From Anaeramoeba flamelloides (taxonomy: Eukaryota; Metamonada; Anaeramoebidae): 64,000 bases of DNA. Positions 53,011-64,000 of this stretch are shown here, piece by piece; within the stretch, counting starts at the first letter, position 1, and each line of letters starts with the position of its first letter. The DNA lies in assembly GCA_027625915.1 (NCBI GenBank), contig JANTQA010000048.1, positions 4,526,001 through 4,590,000 on the forward strand, in the 5' to 3' direction. Position numbers and translations under genes: made by a program. The notes beneath the pieces are model-generated. The model was not told where the DNA came from, ran no database searches, and worked only from the letters and a program-made list of their open reading frames with translations.

Positions 53011-53494
53011 GAAACTTATAATATCTGTTTTTTACAATAAGTATATCTATCTTTTTTTAATCAAGAACACCTTGTTCAAACCTTAAAACTCTTGTTTTAA
53101 ATTAAAAACTTGCTTTTTTTTTTCTTCTGGTCACAACACAGTGTTTAATTTAGTATTCAACGCTATTTCAAAGATCAAGTCAATTTTTATAGGAAATGCA
53201 TGACTTTTGAGAAAATTTTACATTGTGAATTGAATTTGTTGAAAATTTTGTTTAATTTTAAAGATTTTTTTACAAGATTTTTTTTTATTCTAAGAATATT
53301 CGATTGATATTCACTCTATTTCGAGAGAAATATTTTTCCTTGGATCTAATCTTGTTTATAATTTGTTTTTTGTTTATTTTTTCAATTTTTTTGAAATTGA
53401 GTTTAGCATTATTTTTGAAAATTGTTTTATTGTAAACCAAATTTCATAATAAAAGGCCCAACTTGCATTTGAATAATGAATTTCTTTTGTATGT

Positions 53495-53945
53495 TTTGAA
53501 GTTTTTCCTCTCACAATGAAAAGTTTGCAAATAAATCATTTTTTCTCTTTTTTATTTTTTCAGCAGTGTTTTGATAAAATGGAAAATGAAAATGAAAAAT
53601 TTGAAAGAAGTAACAGTTGAATTAATGAAACATTTGGTTTCAAATATGAAAAAGAGATTAGATTCAGTTATTCAAATGGAAGGTGAATCGATAAATAGGT
53701 TTTTTACTTTTTTAAATTTTCAATTTTTTATGTATTGTTTCTTTCAAAATAAACGGCACAATTTTTTTAACAGTTTTTTTTATTTTTTTTTACTTTATTT
53801 TTAGACAAAAAATAAATATCTCTTGAGTATAGTATTGAATATTAAAATCTAAATTATTATATTATAATAGATAACTTCAATTATTAAAAATATTTTTATT
53901 TAAAATTTGATTTTTAATGGGCCAATTATTATGAAAGATAGTTTA
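53495..53945 (+). repeat. Segmental duplication S1, copy 2, carrying an open exon-like stretch
   Basis: Paired with 39335-39790. The exon-like block (about 53564-53698) lies between TTTATTTTTTCAG and AATAG/GTTTTTTAC. One frame is open throughout: KNLKEVTVELMKHLVSNMKK then RLDSVIQMEGESINR. The spacing of N.KEVTVE and KKRLDSVI...G.SI vaguely recalls the second half of an Sm-like fold (LSm5: LEDVTEFE, ITKLDQILLNGNNI), but this is weak. No other exon of the same protein was found, so I read it as a gene fragment. Confidence 0.6.
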
Positions 53946-54173
53946 TTCAAATTTACATAAATCCATCCGCTATGATGATATTTTGAAAAATGTGTCATCT
54001 GATATTGAATTTTTGGAATTATATTTTTCAAGAACAAATGACTTTGAAATTCTTTAACCTGAACAATCTAAAAAATCAAAAAAAAAAATTTTTTTTCAGT
54101 TTTTCGAATAAAATTTAAAATATAAATGATATCTAAAAAAAAATTTACAAATAAAGTGGATTCTTTATGTAAA

Positions 54174-54674
54174 TTAATGAAAAACATACCAGACGTGAAA
54201 ATAATCCCAAACAGGTTTTTAAATTGTGAATATTAGTAAAATTGTAGTCTAATTTCTTTTATTTAGAATCAAATCCTTTTTTTAAGAATCAAACTTTTAA
54301 AAATCTAACTCACACAGTAATTAGAATGGTGATTAATGAGATCACACTTGTTCAAAACAACATTCAACCATTCAATCAAAAAACAAGAATAAAAATTATC
54401 GTTTTCCAAACTCGAATAAACCTCTATAAAAACTCGATTATTTTTTCAAAAAAAGTTGATCTACTTATGCTATCAAACAATTAATTAAGTATTCTAGACC
54501 AACCCTACTTAAATGGACTTTAAGTGGGTTTATTACTTGTTTCATACAAAAATTGGTTCTTAATAAAAAGGATCTGATTGAAAATAAAAGAAATTCCACA
54601 ATAATTTCACTAATATTTATAATTATAAATCTGTCTGGGATTATTTTCAATTTCGGTATTTTTTTCCCTACTAT
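54174..54674. mobile_element. MITE family B, copy 2
   Basis: About 500 bp; the left end AAAACATACCAGACGTGAAA and right end TTTCGGTATTTTTTTCCC-TACTATA resemble copy 1. The interior ATTGTGAATATTAGTAAAAT and TTAGAATGGTGATTAATGA matches it closely. It is more diverged at the tips than copy 1. Open frames inside are by-products of the repeat. Confidence 0.8.
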
Positions 54675-55139
54675 ATATCAAATTTTCAGACCAACAAAAT
54701 ATTTCAATTTTGGAAAAAATAAAATGTTCAACTCTGAATTACTTTGAATTCATTTTCTTTTCTCATTTCAATATTTAAATGATTAATCAGAAAATTATTT
54801 CACTTCTAGATTACTTTTTTCTACCAATTAGTTACTAAAAGATTTAGATTGGAATTTCTAACCTCTATTTATTTATTGGTGAATTTTATTGAAAGGATTA
54901 ATTGGATTGACTTAGAATCCAAGAGGGGGTTAGAATATTAAAATTATGGAAAAAAATAGAAATCAATTATAATTTCGACATGTTTCAATTTCAAATTCAA
55001 GTATGTAATTAAGAACTGAAGGTAAAAATATGAAATAAAATTTCTTATAAAAAATCACAAAATATTACAGTGATCAAAATAATGCGTACCCAAAGACTAT
55101 AATCCGTGTTTTAACATATTATCCGTGTTTTTTTTTATT

Positions 55140-55500
55140 CTTGTACCAAGGCAACATCCAATCTACTACCAAATAGTATACCTAAGTTCAAATCAATTTT
55201 GAAAGTAAAGGTCTGGTTATTTTTAGTAAAATTTAAATTATTCATGCAAATAGTTGAAAATTTTTCATAATAATCTCAATTTTTTCAAATTTTTTTTGTT
55301 TTTTTTTGATGATTAAAATTTTCTGAACAAAAATTTACTCTATTTTTTGAGATAAATTTTGCAATTTGATCCTTTATTTTTAGAATTTATTTTTAAATAA
55401 TAGAACTTTAAGAAACCAATTCCTTATTTTTTTAGGGTTTATTATTGGTTTCTTTGATTAGTTAATATTTCGGTTTTCTATAACAAAAAAACACGCTTTT
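55140..55500. repeat. Dispersed repeat S3, copy 2
   Basis: Colinear with 15050-15425 and, in part, with the inverted piece at 31255-31370. Non-coding. Confidence 0.55.
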
Positions 55501-56203
55501 TATTTTGAAACACACATTAAATTTTTTTGCACGCTTTATTTTGACTACAGTAAATTATAAACTAAACGTAATGGAAAGTAGCCAAAATTTCTTGATCAAA
55601 CCGATCACTTTCAAAAATTATTGATAAATTTCAGGTTATGTTTGATATTTTGGATGAGTTTCAAATTTCTATAATTTTTTTCACTTCCTTATGATAAAAG
55701 GATTTTAAAGGTTTAAAAGAAAGGGGCTTGGGAGTATTGGTTGGTTTTTGAAATACCTTCTTCAACGGACAGTTTTGGAAGTACAGTTTTTAAATTTCTC
55801 AATCAAAAATGGATCTTTCTTCAAAATAAAAGGAAAAATAAAAATAAAAAATTACATTTTCCACATCAATTTAAATTGTTAAAAAGCGTCGAATATGTAG
55901 AAAAAAAAATATCTCACCATGTAATTGAGAAACAATGAACATAGAAATTTTATAATAGAGGATTGAATAATAAATTGAAAAATGTTAAAGAATGTGTAAT
56001 AATAAAAAATCCTCAAAAAAAAAATATAACGGTTAGATTTTTAATAAAGAAAAAATTTTTGAAGGAAAAAAAACTCAATTTTAGGTGGAAAAGTTGTTCA
56101 AACTTTAAAATTGTCTTGATCTTGATATGTCTTTTTATTTAAAACAATTAAAAAACAATTATTTTTTTTTAATAATACCGCTTTTGACTTTTTTTTTTAT
56201 CTA

Positions 56204-58222
56204 ATGACAAACCTTGGAGCACAACAGCTAACTACACCAAAAGGAAAAAGTAAATACCCACAATCGAGGAGATGGAAAGAACTTTCGAGGACTGATCAGC
56301 AATTAAACAAAACAAAAGGGTTATCACTACGAAACAGAAATTACTCTAACCTCAAAAGAAACTTTTCAACACCAAAACCAAAGGATAATTATAAGCCAAG
56401 AATAAACTCAAGATTTAGTTTAACACAAAGAAGGAACTCACAGAAGAAACCACTGAACATGACCCCAACCCGCCTCAAAGGAAAGCCAGTCCGTATATTA
56501 GATTTCCAAGACAAAATTAAATCAATTAACCGTTATCAACCACAAAAAAAATACACACCATTAAGTCCAAATTCTCATCCTCAAAAAACTCTTCCTGAGA
56601 GAATTCCAGAGGAACAAAAACCAACCAGAAACCAAAAAAGATTCTCTGCAAAACAAACCAATCAAACAAAAAAAACAAAAAAAAATGCAACAAGCCAAAT
56701 TATGCTTTTAAGGCAAACAAACCAAAAATTGGAAAGACAACTACAACAGTCCAAATCCAAAAACAAACAATTTAAATCGTATATTTCACAACTAATCGAA
56801 AACAATCAAAATTTAAAAAAAGAAAATAAATATTTTAAATTACATTGCCAACATTTAAAAAAAGAAGTTGACTATTTAAGTAAATTAATTCAAACAACAC
56901 AAAACAAAAATGATTCCAATTCAAAGCTCGTGGTGTTATTTTCTCAAATTAACAATTTAATTAAACAATCTGGAATTGTTGAAGAGTTAAATTTAGAAAA
57001 CGAGAAGGAAAATATTTCACCAATTCAAAATAATTACATTTGTGAAAATCATACAAACATCCCAGATGAAGATCAAATCTGGCTTGAAGCTGAAACAGAA
57101 CCAGAATTTATAACCACAGATGAACAAGAAATGGAACAAACCGATAATTTTGTTGAAGAAGGAGAAGAAGAAGAAGAAAATACTGAAGATGAAGAAAAAG
57201 AAGAAGAAAAACAAAAACAAGATGACGAAGAGGAAGAAGAAGAAGAAGATGACGAAGATGAAGGCGAAGATGATGATGATGAAGAAGAAGAAGGAGAAGA
57301 AAAACAAAAGGATTGCGAAAATTCAAATAATGAAAAAAGTGAAGAAACCAATTTAAATGAGAACATGGGAAAAGAATTCGAAGATTCAAACCCAGAAACA
57401 AATGAAAAGCCAGATCAAGATAATAAAGAAGAATTTGGCTCATTAGAAATTAAAGAATCTGAAGAAAATTCAGAAAAAGAAAATCAAGAAATTACAGATT
57501 CACATAATTCCGAAGAAGAAAAGGCTGAAGAATCAAACGAAAAGCAAATCGAAGAAACCTTAGAACCTCAAAACAATGAACAAGAAAAAGAAAAAGTCGA
57601 ATCTAATGACAAGTTACAGTCGGTCAATGAACGTGAAGAAGAAGAAGACGATGGAGAAGAAGAAAAAGAAGAAGAATTAAAAGAAAAAAAAAAAGAAGAA
57701 GAACATGAAGAACAAAAGGAAAATACAGAAAAAGAAGAAAAAAAAGAACCAGAAAAAACAAAAAAGGAAATTAAAGAAAGCAAGGAAGAAGAATCCGACA
57801 ATTCCGGAGAAGAAATGAAAAAAAAAAAAAAAACCTATATCATAAGAACTAAATATAAAACTTATAAATTAACAATTGGGAGAGAGCTTCCACCAAATGA
57901 AAATACAGAGAAACAATCAAAGAAAAAGGATCAGTCGAATTCAAATTCAGATGATTCTTCTGAAGATGAGAACACCGGAAAAGAATCCGAAGAATCTGAC
58001 GAAACCGAAGGCGATGAATCAGAGGAATCTGAAGAATCAGAGGAATCAGATGAATCAGAGGAAGATGAGGAAGAATCAGACGAGTCTGAAGAATCAGAGG
58101 AATCGGATGAATCGGATGAATCGGAGTATTCAGAATCAAATGAAGAATCTGAAACTTCTAATAGTGAATCATCCGAAGAATCATCTGAAGAATCATCTGG
58201 AGAATCAAGCGAATCAGACTAA
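56204..58222 (+). CDS. Basic / coiled-coil / acidic low-complexity protein, 672 residues
   Basis: A single intronless frame. Residues 1-165 are strongly basic and rich in Lys, Arg, Gln, Ser and Pro (several TPxR/K and SP motifs). About 165-235 is a predicted coiled coil (LLRQTNQKLERQLQQSKSKN, SQLIENNQNLKKENKYFKLH). About 280-530 is a long Glu/Asp/Lys region. A short basic, Tyr-containing block (KKKKTYIIRTKYKTYKLTIG) interrupts at about 542-565. The end is a Ser-Glu repeat (SEESEESDESEE-type). No family can be named; similar architecture occurs in nucleolar, chromatin and cytoskeletal scaffold proteins, and the Ser-Glu tail looks like casein kinase 2 substrate sequence. Acidic tracts vary fast, so similarity searches should use residues 1-280. 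The ATG follows a T-rich leader, and an in-frame stop is close upstream. Confidence 0.85.
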   Translation: MTNLGAQQLTTPKGKSKYPQSRRWKELSRTDQQLNKTKGLSLRNRNYSNLKRNFSTPKPKDNYKPRINSRFSLTQRRNSQKKPLNMTPTRLKGKPVRILDFQDKIKSINRYQPQKKYTPLSPNSHPQKTLPERIPEEQKPTRNQKRFSAKQTNQTKKTKKNATSQIMLLRQTNQKLERQLQQSKSKNKQFKSYISQLIENNQNLKKENKYFKLHCQHLKKEVDYLSKLIQTTQNKNDSNSKLVVLFSQINNLIKQSGIVEELNLENEKENISPIQNNYICENHTNIPDEDQIWLEAETEPEFITTDEQEMEQTDNFVEEGEEEEENTEDEEKEEEKQKQDDEEEEEEEDDEDEGEDDDDEEEEGEEKQKDCENSNNEKSEETNLNENMGKEFEDSNPETNEKPDQDNKEEFGSLEIKESEENSEKENQEITDSHNSEEEKAEESNEKQIEETLEPQNNEQEKEKVESNDKLQSVNEREEEEDDGEEEKEEELKEKKKEEEHEEQKENTEKEEKKEPEKTKKEIKESKEEESDNSGEEMKKKKKTYIIRTKYKTYKLTIGRELPPNENTEKQSKKKDQSNSNSDDSSEDENTGKESEESDETEGDESEESEESEESDESEEDEEESDESEESEESDESDESEYSESNEESETSNSESSEESSEESSGESSESD

Positions 58223-58454
58223 ATGAGGGAAAAAAGTAATTTGTCCAAGAACTTTAAATCTAAAAAAAAAAAATCTATTTTTTTCTAAGAAAATTAATCT
58301 GCACTAATTGAAGAATTAGTTTTGGTTAAAATGTATTGGGAATAAAACTAAATTATAACACACTTTTATTTTATTTTTTTTTTTAATGATCCCCCCTGCC
58401 TTTGTTTTTTTCAATATCTTCTTTTTCTAAAATCCTTATCCGTGGTGTTTTAAA

Positions 58455-58608
58455 TACAAAAAAATAAATTGCCTTTTTGAACTACTATGAAAATTAATAC
58501 CAAGTTGAAGATCGATCAGCTAAGAACCAAAATAACAAGTCACAGTATATAGAATATAATCTTTTTTTTTTTTTTTTTTTTTCAGTTTCAGGGATTGTAA
58601 ACCATAAA
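58455..58608. mobile_element. Foldback family G, single arm
   Basis: AATTGCCTTTTTGAACTACT, GAAGATCGATCAGCTAAGA, AATAACAAGTCAC and TTTCAGGGATTGTAAACC follow the right arm of 29785-30356 in order. The opposite arm is absent. Confidence 0.65.
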
Positions 58609-60234
58609 TTCCAGTAAAGATTATTGATTATTTTTTTGTTCTTTTCAGTAAACAAATTAAATAAACCAAGAGCATAACATTGGGATAAGAACAAGCTGAT
58701 TATTGAAATTTTGAAATAAAAAATATTCCAGAAACCGGTGAAAAAAAGATCTGATTTTAAGGTATTTTTAATGAAATTGTTAATGTAAAATATTGAAATT
58801 TACCATATATAATTCCCAAACGAATTCTGCAGATATACTCCAAATGATATCCTTTTATTTTTTTTCAGGCTAATTGTTTTTCATTCATCAATTAAAATAA
58901 ATTATTTTCGTGAAAAAACTGTTGTTTTTTGATTTTTATTTTTTTCTACTACTCGCAGCCGTATGAACCAAACCCTAGAAATAGACCTAGAAAGACTTTT
59001 TTTCAATTAATTTTCCACCTGTGCAAATTATTAGTACAGCATTACCAAAATTAACTCTTAAAAATTAAATATTTCATCATATTGATCTATATGACTATTA
59101 ATTAATACTTTTTTGTATGAGAGTTTTATTTACCTTATAACAAAAAATAAGAACCACTGATATTTTATGAATAAATGGATAAAATAAAATATCGACAATT
59201 TTCATTTTCCTTTTCAAAAAGAGAGATAACAAATGAAAACCTATTTCTTTGAAAACACTATTTGTAAAAGAAAACGGAAAATGATATAAAAATTAAATCT
59301 CATTCATTCTGCAAATCTCAATATGATTTAATAAAAATTATATTTTGTTTAGATAAAGATCTTAAAAATAACAAAAAAACCCCCTTTATAGTATTTCCGA
59401 AAAAACACATTTTTAACATATCAACTTAATCAATTAGCATTTTTTAAATATAAAAACGTGATAATTCCAAGATCATAAAAAAAATTATTTTTGTTAAGTG
59501 TTTTAGCTGCGAAATGGATGAGTTGACCTCATCTTAACTATTTATTAATTTGAGTCTCTTTTTTTAAATACAAAATTCAGATATTTCAGATATAATACGA
59601 TAAAAAATAAATTTATTTTTTATTTACAATTAAGTTAATTCGAGAAAATGGGGATATTTATGTAATTTTTTGTTGGAAAATCATTGATTTAGAAAAGAAA
59701 TTTTTTATTTGTTTTTTCTTTTTCTTTGATTAAGATTTAAAATCAAATCTTAACCAATAAAACCAATTGTGTTGTTGGTGGTTAAATAAATGAATATTCA
59801 ATTGAAGATTAACAAAGATATATCAATGAAATTTAGATCTATTTAGTAATTATTTTTTATCCCTTAAAGTTTGTAAAAAAGTTGTTTTCTTTTTTAGATA
59901 AAATTGAAAAAAAAAATTGGAGAAAAAATTTCAATTTTGAGAAATATTTTTTTTAGAAACCCATTGGGTCATACCCACAATAACCATCATAACGATTTGT
60001 TTCATTTTACAAGAAAAAATTTTTTTGCAGCTTGTGGGAAAAAATAATTTCATTCCCAATATCATTAAGGAAATTTTATTTTGAAAAATCATATTTAATT
60101 TTATAACAAAAACACAATTTCTGAGTAAAATTTACAAATGACTTGAAAAATATAATTCTTTCAAATCATTCTTCTACAAATATTCTAAATATTTGGCAAT
60201 AGTAGTTACGAAAAAAAAATTTTGCTAAAGGGGA

Positions 60235-61400
60235 TAGCAACTCTTATTTATTTTTTTCCCCAAGATAATATATTAATTATTTAAACAAGGATACCGTTAA
60301 ACCTGTAAAGAACCTCATTTATCAACGTTAGATAAATTAAATTTCATTTTTTAGAGAATTAGTTATTTCGAATTAGATTTTCAGTCAAAAGATTCTGATC
60401 CTTTTTTGTTATGGATTTTTGGATTGAAAATAAAAAGAATAAATTATTTTTTATCGTATTATATTGAAATCTCACTTTTAGTAATTCTATGGGGTTTTTA
60501 TCTAACAAATATACTTGAAACTTTAATCTTATTTCACAAATATAATAAAAATAAATCTAATATTGAACCCTTGAAGTTCCAAAAAAAAATAATCATTTAT
60601 TTTATTCACAAATATTGAATATATTTCTTGAAATTTAAGGGATTAGATAAGATTCTTTTTCAAATTCCCCTGGTATAAACAAGGAACTATTGATATTAAA
60701 ATCAGGTATTTGATAATATCTATTATTTTTTTTATTATTAGAAATATTTATTTGAATTGTTTTATTTGTTGAAAAATTGACAAAAAATTGAGAAGAAATT
60801 ATAAATCATATTGATACATTTGATTTTTGTGTCGTTAAAAACCCATTGGAAAAATTAAAAATTTGTTTATTAATTTGTAATTATAAAAAATCAAATTAAA
60901 AATTATTTTTTTAGATTATACAATCTATTTTTCTAGGTTTTAAAAAAGTATTCTCAGAGAATTTTTAATTTATTGGTTTGAATGATTTTCTCGTATTTTT
61001 TTAAAACAATAAAAAGAACCAATTGATCCGAACCTATCTTTGAATAACAAACAAAATATATTTTTTAAAATATAAAATAATTACTGTAATTTTTTTTTTG
61101 AAATTAATAATTGATTTTTGATTCTAGGTTATTTCAGAACTTTTTCGTTTTTTTATTTTCAAGTATAATTTTTTTTAAATTTCCACAACTCATAATTATA
61201 TTTTTTTCTTATTCACATAATATATATTTTTTATATATATTTGGGTAATAAATTGGATTTTGAACATTTTTCAAGATTAGGAAAATGGATATAAATTTAT
61301 CAAAACTTGTTTCATTTTTGAAAATAGAATTAAAAGTAATTTTTTTATAGTAATCAGAATATTACACCATTTTTGAATTTCAAGAAGGTTTAATTTTTTT
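60235..61400. repeat. Segmental duplication S2, copy 2
   Basis: Partner of 33010-34210; see that entry for landmarks. A 70-codon open frame (60406-60618) in it is not preserved in the other copy and is not considered a gene. Confidence 0.62.
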
Positions 61401-61411
61401 GGAATTTTATA

Positions 61412-62440
61412 TACAGTCAGTTTTAAATTTAAGGCAAAAACTTTCAACAAAATTTAAATCAAAAAAATAATTTCAAATTAAGAAACAAAATTCAAATTCG
61501 AGTAAAATTATTTTTGTAAAAAAAAATTCTAAAAAATATACTTTAATTTGTGATTTTTTTGTGTCTTAAGGGAGTATCTACATAATAAGACTTATCAAAA
61601 TTTGAGATAGATGAGATTATAGTATTTTATTTTAGTGGGGTATGATCGTAGAATCTTGAAAAAAATTTTTTTTAAAAAATTATTTGATTTTATTTTTTTT
61701 TTGATATGTTGAACAATAAAAAAAAGAGAAAAGAATTTATAAAATTGATTTAACTTTTATTTTTTTTTGTAATAAAGAGCTTTTTTTGGGGAGAAAATAA
61801 TTTTGGATTTTTAAAATAAAACTTATTACTATCTTGTGGTTTAAAATTTAATAGAAAATAATCATATTCTCTTCTCCAATTCCACCATATTGAAGTGTTT
61901 AAAACCCCAACTAGATACCCTTTAGGAACATTATTATTATTTTTTGAATACTTCTAGCTATTAAAGCACGATTCTTATTTTCCGTTTGTGATTCTTTCAA
62001 TTGTGATTTTTTCATTCTTTTTAAACAAGATCCATTTATCACAAATGTCACTGATTTAAAAATCTTTCGAATTGTTTTTTGTTGTAATGATTTAAAAAAT
62101 TCAAAAATGATGAAAAAATAACTAATGAAAAAATTAAATGCGACAATAGAATGTTGAGATAAGGATAAAATATAAGTTATTCAACATTCAAAACACTATT
62201 TAAAGCAATTCAACTCAACAATCTATTGTGGCAATTTCTTTGAGACTTTGAAAAAAAAATTTAAAAAATATAATGAATGAAGTACTTTAAATAATAAAAA
62301 TCAATGATTTACAATCAAAGTAAAAATTTTTTTTTACTGATCCTCTTCAAAATTTCAAAAAAATGAAAAATTTTCCTTTAACGGAGCTACTCGCTTAAAT
62401 TCCCTAGAAAGTTTGTATCTTAAAAGTGGAACTGACGGTA
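61412..62440. mobile_element. MITE family A, copy 4, split by another element
   Basis: The left part (61412-61569) begins TACAGTCAGTTTTAAATTT and follows copy 1 to TTGTGTCTTAA. The right part (62394-62440) resumes CTTAAATTCCCTAGAAAG and ends AGTGGAACTGACGGTA. Between them lies an unrelated 824-bp insertion. Confidence 0.8.
61570..62393. mobile_element. 824-bp insertion with CTTAA target duplication, nested in MITE A
   Basis: Flanked by CTTAA on both sides (61565-61569 and 62394-62398). The ends are short imperfect inverted repeats: GGGAGTATCTAC on the left, GGAGCTACTCG on the right. Non-coding, A/T-rich. A TTAA-centred target suggests a piggyBac-type non-autonomous element, but the tips do not match the usual CCC start, so the superfamily is open. 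Its host copy supplies the empty-site sequence. Confidence 0.7.
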
Positions 62441-63888
62441 TTAAATTCATTAAAGATTTTTTATTGTTTACTAACCCCTTAATGATTTAATTTTTTGAGA
62501 CAACAATTTTTATAAAGTTTCTATTCTAGATTTCGATCCAGTCTTAAGGTTGAGAATTCAACTTTCCATTTGTTTTGAAATTCAGATTATTATTGGTATT
62601 ATTCTCTTTTTTTATGAAATAAATATATGATCTTTTTTGATTTCTTTGATCAGCTTTAAGTATTCTTTAACAAATCGAATCTTTAGAGACATTTGAGCAA
62701 TTGAAAAACCATAGAATGCTTTGCCTTTGACTAAAATAGAATCTAATTTAAGATACCTGTATCAGAAAAGTTAAACCCTAAAAGTAAAAAACAAAAAAGT
62801 TTTTTTCGCGTTACCAACAGTATACAATTTGACTTTTCTAATCATACAAAATTCCTACCTTTAGGAATTAATCTTCAACTAAATTTTCAAGAACCTAGTA
62901 CCAAACTTCTTGCTTATTGTCCATTATCAAAAGTCATTCAACTAACTATCCAAGCGTAATCTTGTTTAGAGAAAAATCCTAATAGAAAAGTTTGTGAGTT
63001 TTACTCTTTAAATTTTCAGTAAAAATAACTCCAAACAAATTTACTTGACCCTTTCATTAAAGTTCTAATCTTTCATTCTTAAATGTTTATTCAGAACTAA
63101 ACAGTTTATAGTTCATTAACTTTTTTCCAAACTCTTATTTTTTTAAAAAGGGTAATTTTAATTTTAAACCTTATCTTCGACATTAATTTTTTGAAAGGGA
63201 AAATAAATTGTGCAATTTATATCAAAAAAACCTCTCAACAAATGTTAAAAAAGAACAAACAGAAAGTATTTAAAGTTCTCTTCACACCACCAAATTCTCT
63301 CTTTTGAAAACCTTGAATAAAGCCATAAAAAACTTTTATTATGAGCTTCTCTAAAACACCACAATCACACTATTTGATAAGTTTGACATGCGACAATTTA
63401 TAGCAGGGCTGAATAGCACTTTTGAGATAAAACCACAAATAAAAATAATGAACAGAGGTGAAGTCCAAAAACTTTTTCATGAATTATTCTGGAACAAAAA
63501 GCTGGTTTCCAAATTGAAGTAGTCTTTTGAGAGATAAGAAACGCTTGATTGGGGGTTTTATTAACAATTTTATTATTAGTCTTCAAACAAAACAATACCC
63601 CATTAAGGCCAACAGCCTATTCAAATCTTTGACATATTTAATTACTTGAGAATCTTATGATCAAAAAATGAAATCTAATTATTTGTTACACGGTATCCAT
63701 ATATTGTTAAAAACATAATTTTTTATGTATAATTTAAAAATAAATCACTTTTTTTAAATACTAATAATTTTGTTGTTGCAATTTATTTTTTGTAAAAGGA
63801 ATTTTTTCCTGACTATTTTCTTTTCAACAACTTTACTAAACATCGAACAAACCTCAACGAATAGATTTTTTTTTGGTAGAAGGTAAAT

Positions 63889-64000
63889 ATGGACCAAACA
63901 AATAACATCTATTTTTGGTCAATTTTTTGGGACTTTGGAAAATATTTATATACAAACCGTGCAGCTGGTTCGTGGGTCAACTTTGAAAAGGTGGCTAAGC
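63889..64000 (+). CDS. Start of a second DP/E2F-like winged-helix gene (paralogue), cut by the window edge
   Basis: ATG at 63889 opens 37 codons to the right edge: MDQTNNIYFWSIFWDFGKYL then YTNRAAGSWVNFEKVAK. It aligns from the first residue with the product of 20754-23177 (MDQ..., LFSLFLKLGKYLYTNKKSG.LLDVNELT): shared MDQ, F..F...GKYLYTN, G and a following hydrophobic helix. It is thus the N-terminal part of the first winged-helix domain of a paralogue in opposite orientation, about 41 kb away. G+C content rises at the ATG, supporting coding. The rest lies outside the window. Confidence 0.7.
   Translation, partial: MDQTNNIYFWSIFWDFGKYLYTNRAAGSWVNFEKVAK

Larger units (their letters stand above)
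49882..56203. other. Long gene-free spacer
   Basis: About 6.3 kb between Rab14 and the acidic coiled-coil gene. It includes a 700-bp tandem duplication (51620-53010), segmental duplication S1 copy 2 (53495-53945), MITE B copy 2 (54174-54674) and repeat S3 copy 2 (55140-55500). 49900-51600 and 55520-56200 show no gene; two GGGCCC sites near 50278 and 50810 sit in weakly similar contexts. Confidence 0.5.
58223..63888. other. Long gene-free spacer
   Basis: About 5.7 kb between two plus-strand genes. It contains a solo arm of foldback G (58455-58608), segmental duplication S2 copy 2 (60235-61400) and the interrupted MITE A copy 4 with its nested insertion (61412-62440). 62450-63888 is somewhat less AT-rich and would hold the promoter of the last gene; short frames there (e.g. 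ATG at about 63449, 24 codons) may be upstream ORFs. Confidence 0.5.

Noticed and set aside
54465-54747. Overlapping frames on both strands
   Set aside because: They lie in the right half of MITE B copy 2 and its flank; the equivalent frames are closed in copy 1.
57017-57443. Several minus-strand Ser/Phe/Leu-rich frames
   Set aside because: Antisense of the acidic gene at 56204-58222; the GAAGAA repeats force open frames on the other strand.
60406-60618. 70-codon frame in segmental duplication S2 copy 2
   Set aside because: The homologous stretch in copy 1 is not open, so it is probably chance.

Overview
The window looks like nuclear DNA of a free-living, extremely AT-rich protist (by eye roughly one fifth to one quarter G+C). 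Genes carry GT-AG introns, (AAT)n codon runs make poly-asparagine, and the products are typical eukaryotic ones: a Sac-type phosphoinositide phosphatase, a SCYL2-type pseudokinase, an actin paralogue, ribosomal protein eL21 and Rab14. Long poly-Asn and Lys/Glu-rich tracts with this base composition recall Dictyostelium-like amoebae or Anaeramoeba. The very long gene-poor spacers, often 5-7 kb, fit Dictyostelium poorly. The exact lineage cannot be fixed from this sequence.

Layout. 1-697 (-): N-terminal part of a Sac1-like phosphatase, running off the left edge. 4134-8465 (+): a SCYL2-like gene with kinase-like, HEAT and long disordered parts; its frame is interrupted several times, twice at A-runs. 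13506-14624 (-): a divergent intronless actin. 20754-23177 (-): a two-exon gene with two winged-helix-like domains, read here as an atypical DP/E2F-like factor. 30711-30932 (-): a small unrecognised protein. 36728-37392 (-): eL21 in two exons. 40832-49881 (+): Rab14 in five exons, with one intron of about 8 kb. 56204-58222 (+): a basic/coiled-coil/acidic protein. 63889-64000 (+): the first codons of a paralogue of the 20.7-23.2 kb gene.

The spacers and the giant Rab14 intron are not featureless. They hold at least six families of short inverted-repeat elements without coding capacity (MITE-like), several with TA-type ends starting CAGTC, CAGC or CAGTG. They also hold a nested insertion with a CTTAA duplication, a large foldback element, an array of tandem hairpins, and several old segmental duplications, one of which carries an exon-like stretch. 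Two G-rich, C-poor islands stand out in composition. No reverse transcriptase, transposase, capsid gene, rRNA, credible tRNA or CRISPR array was seen.

Functionally, the Sac1-like, SCYL2-like and Rab14 genes would all act in membrane traffic (phosphoinositide turnover, clathrin-adaptor sorting, endosome-Golgi transport). In a eukaryote this proximity need not mean co-regulation.
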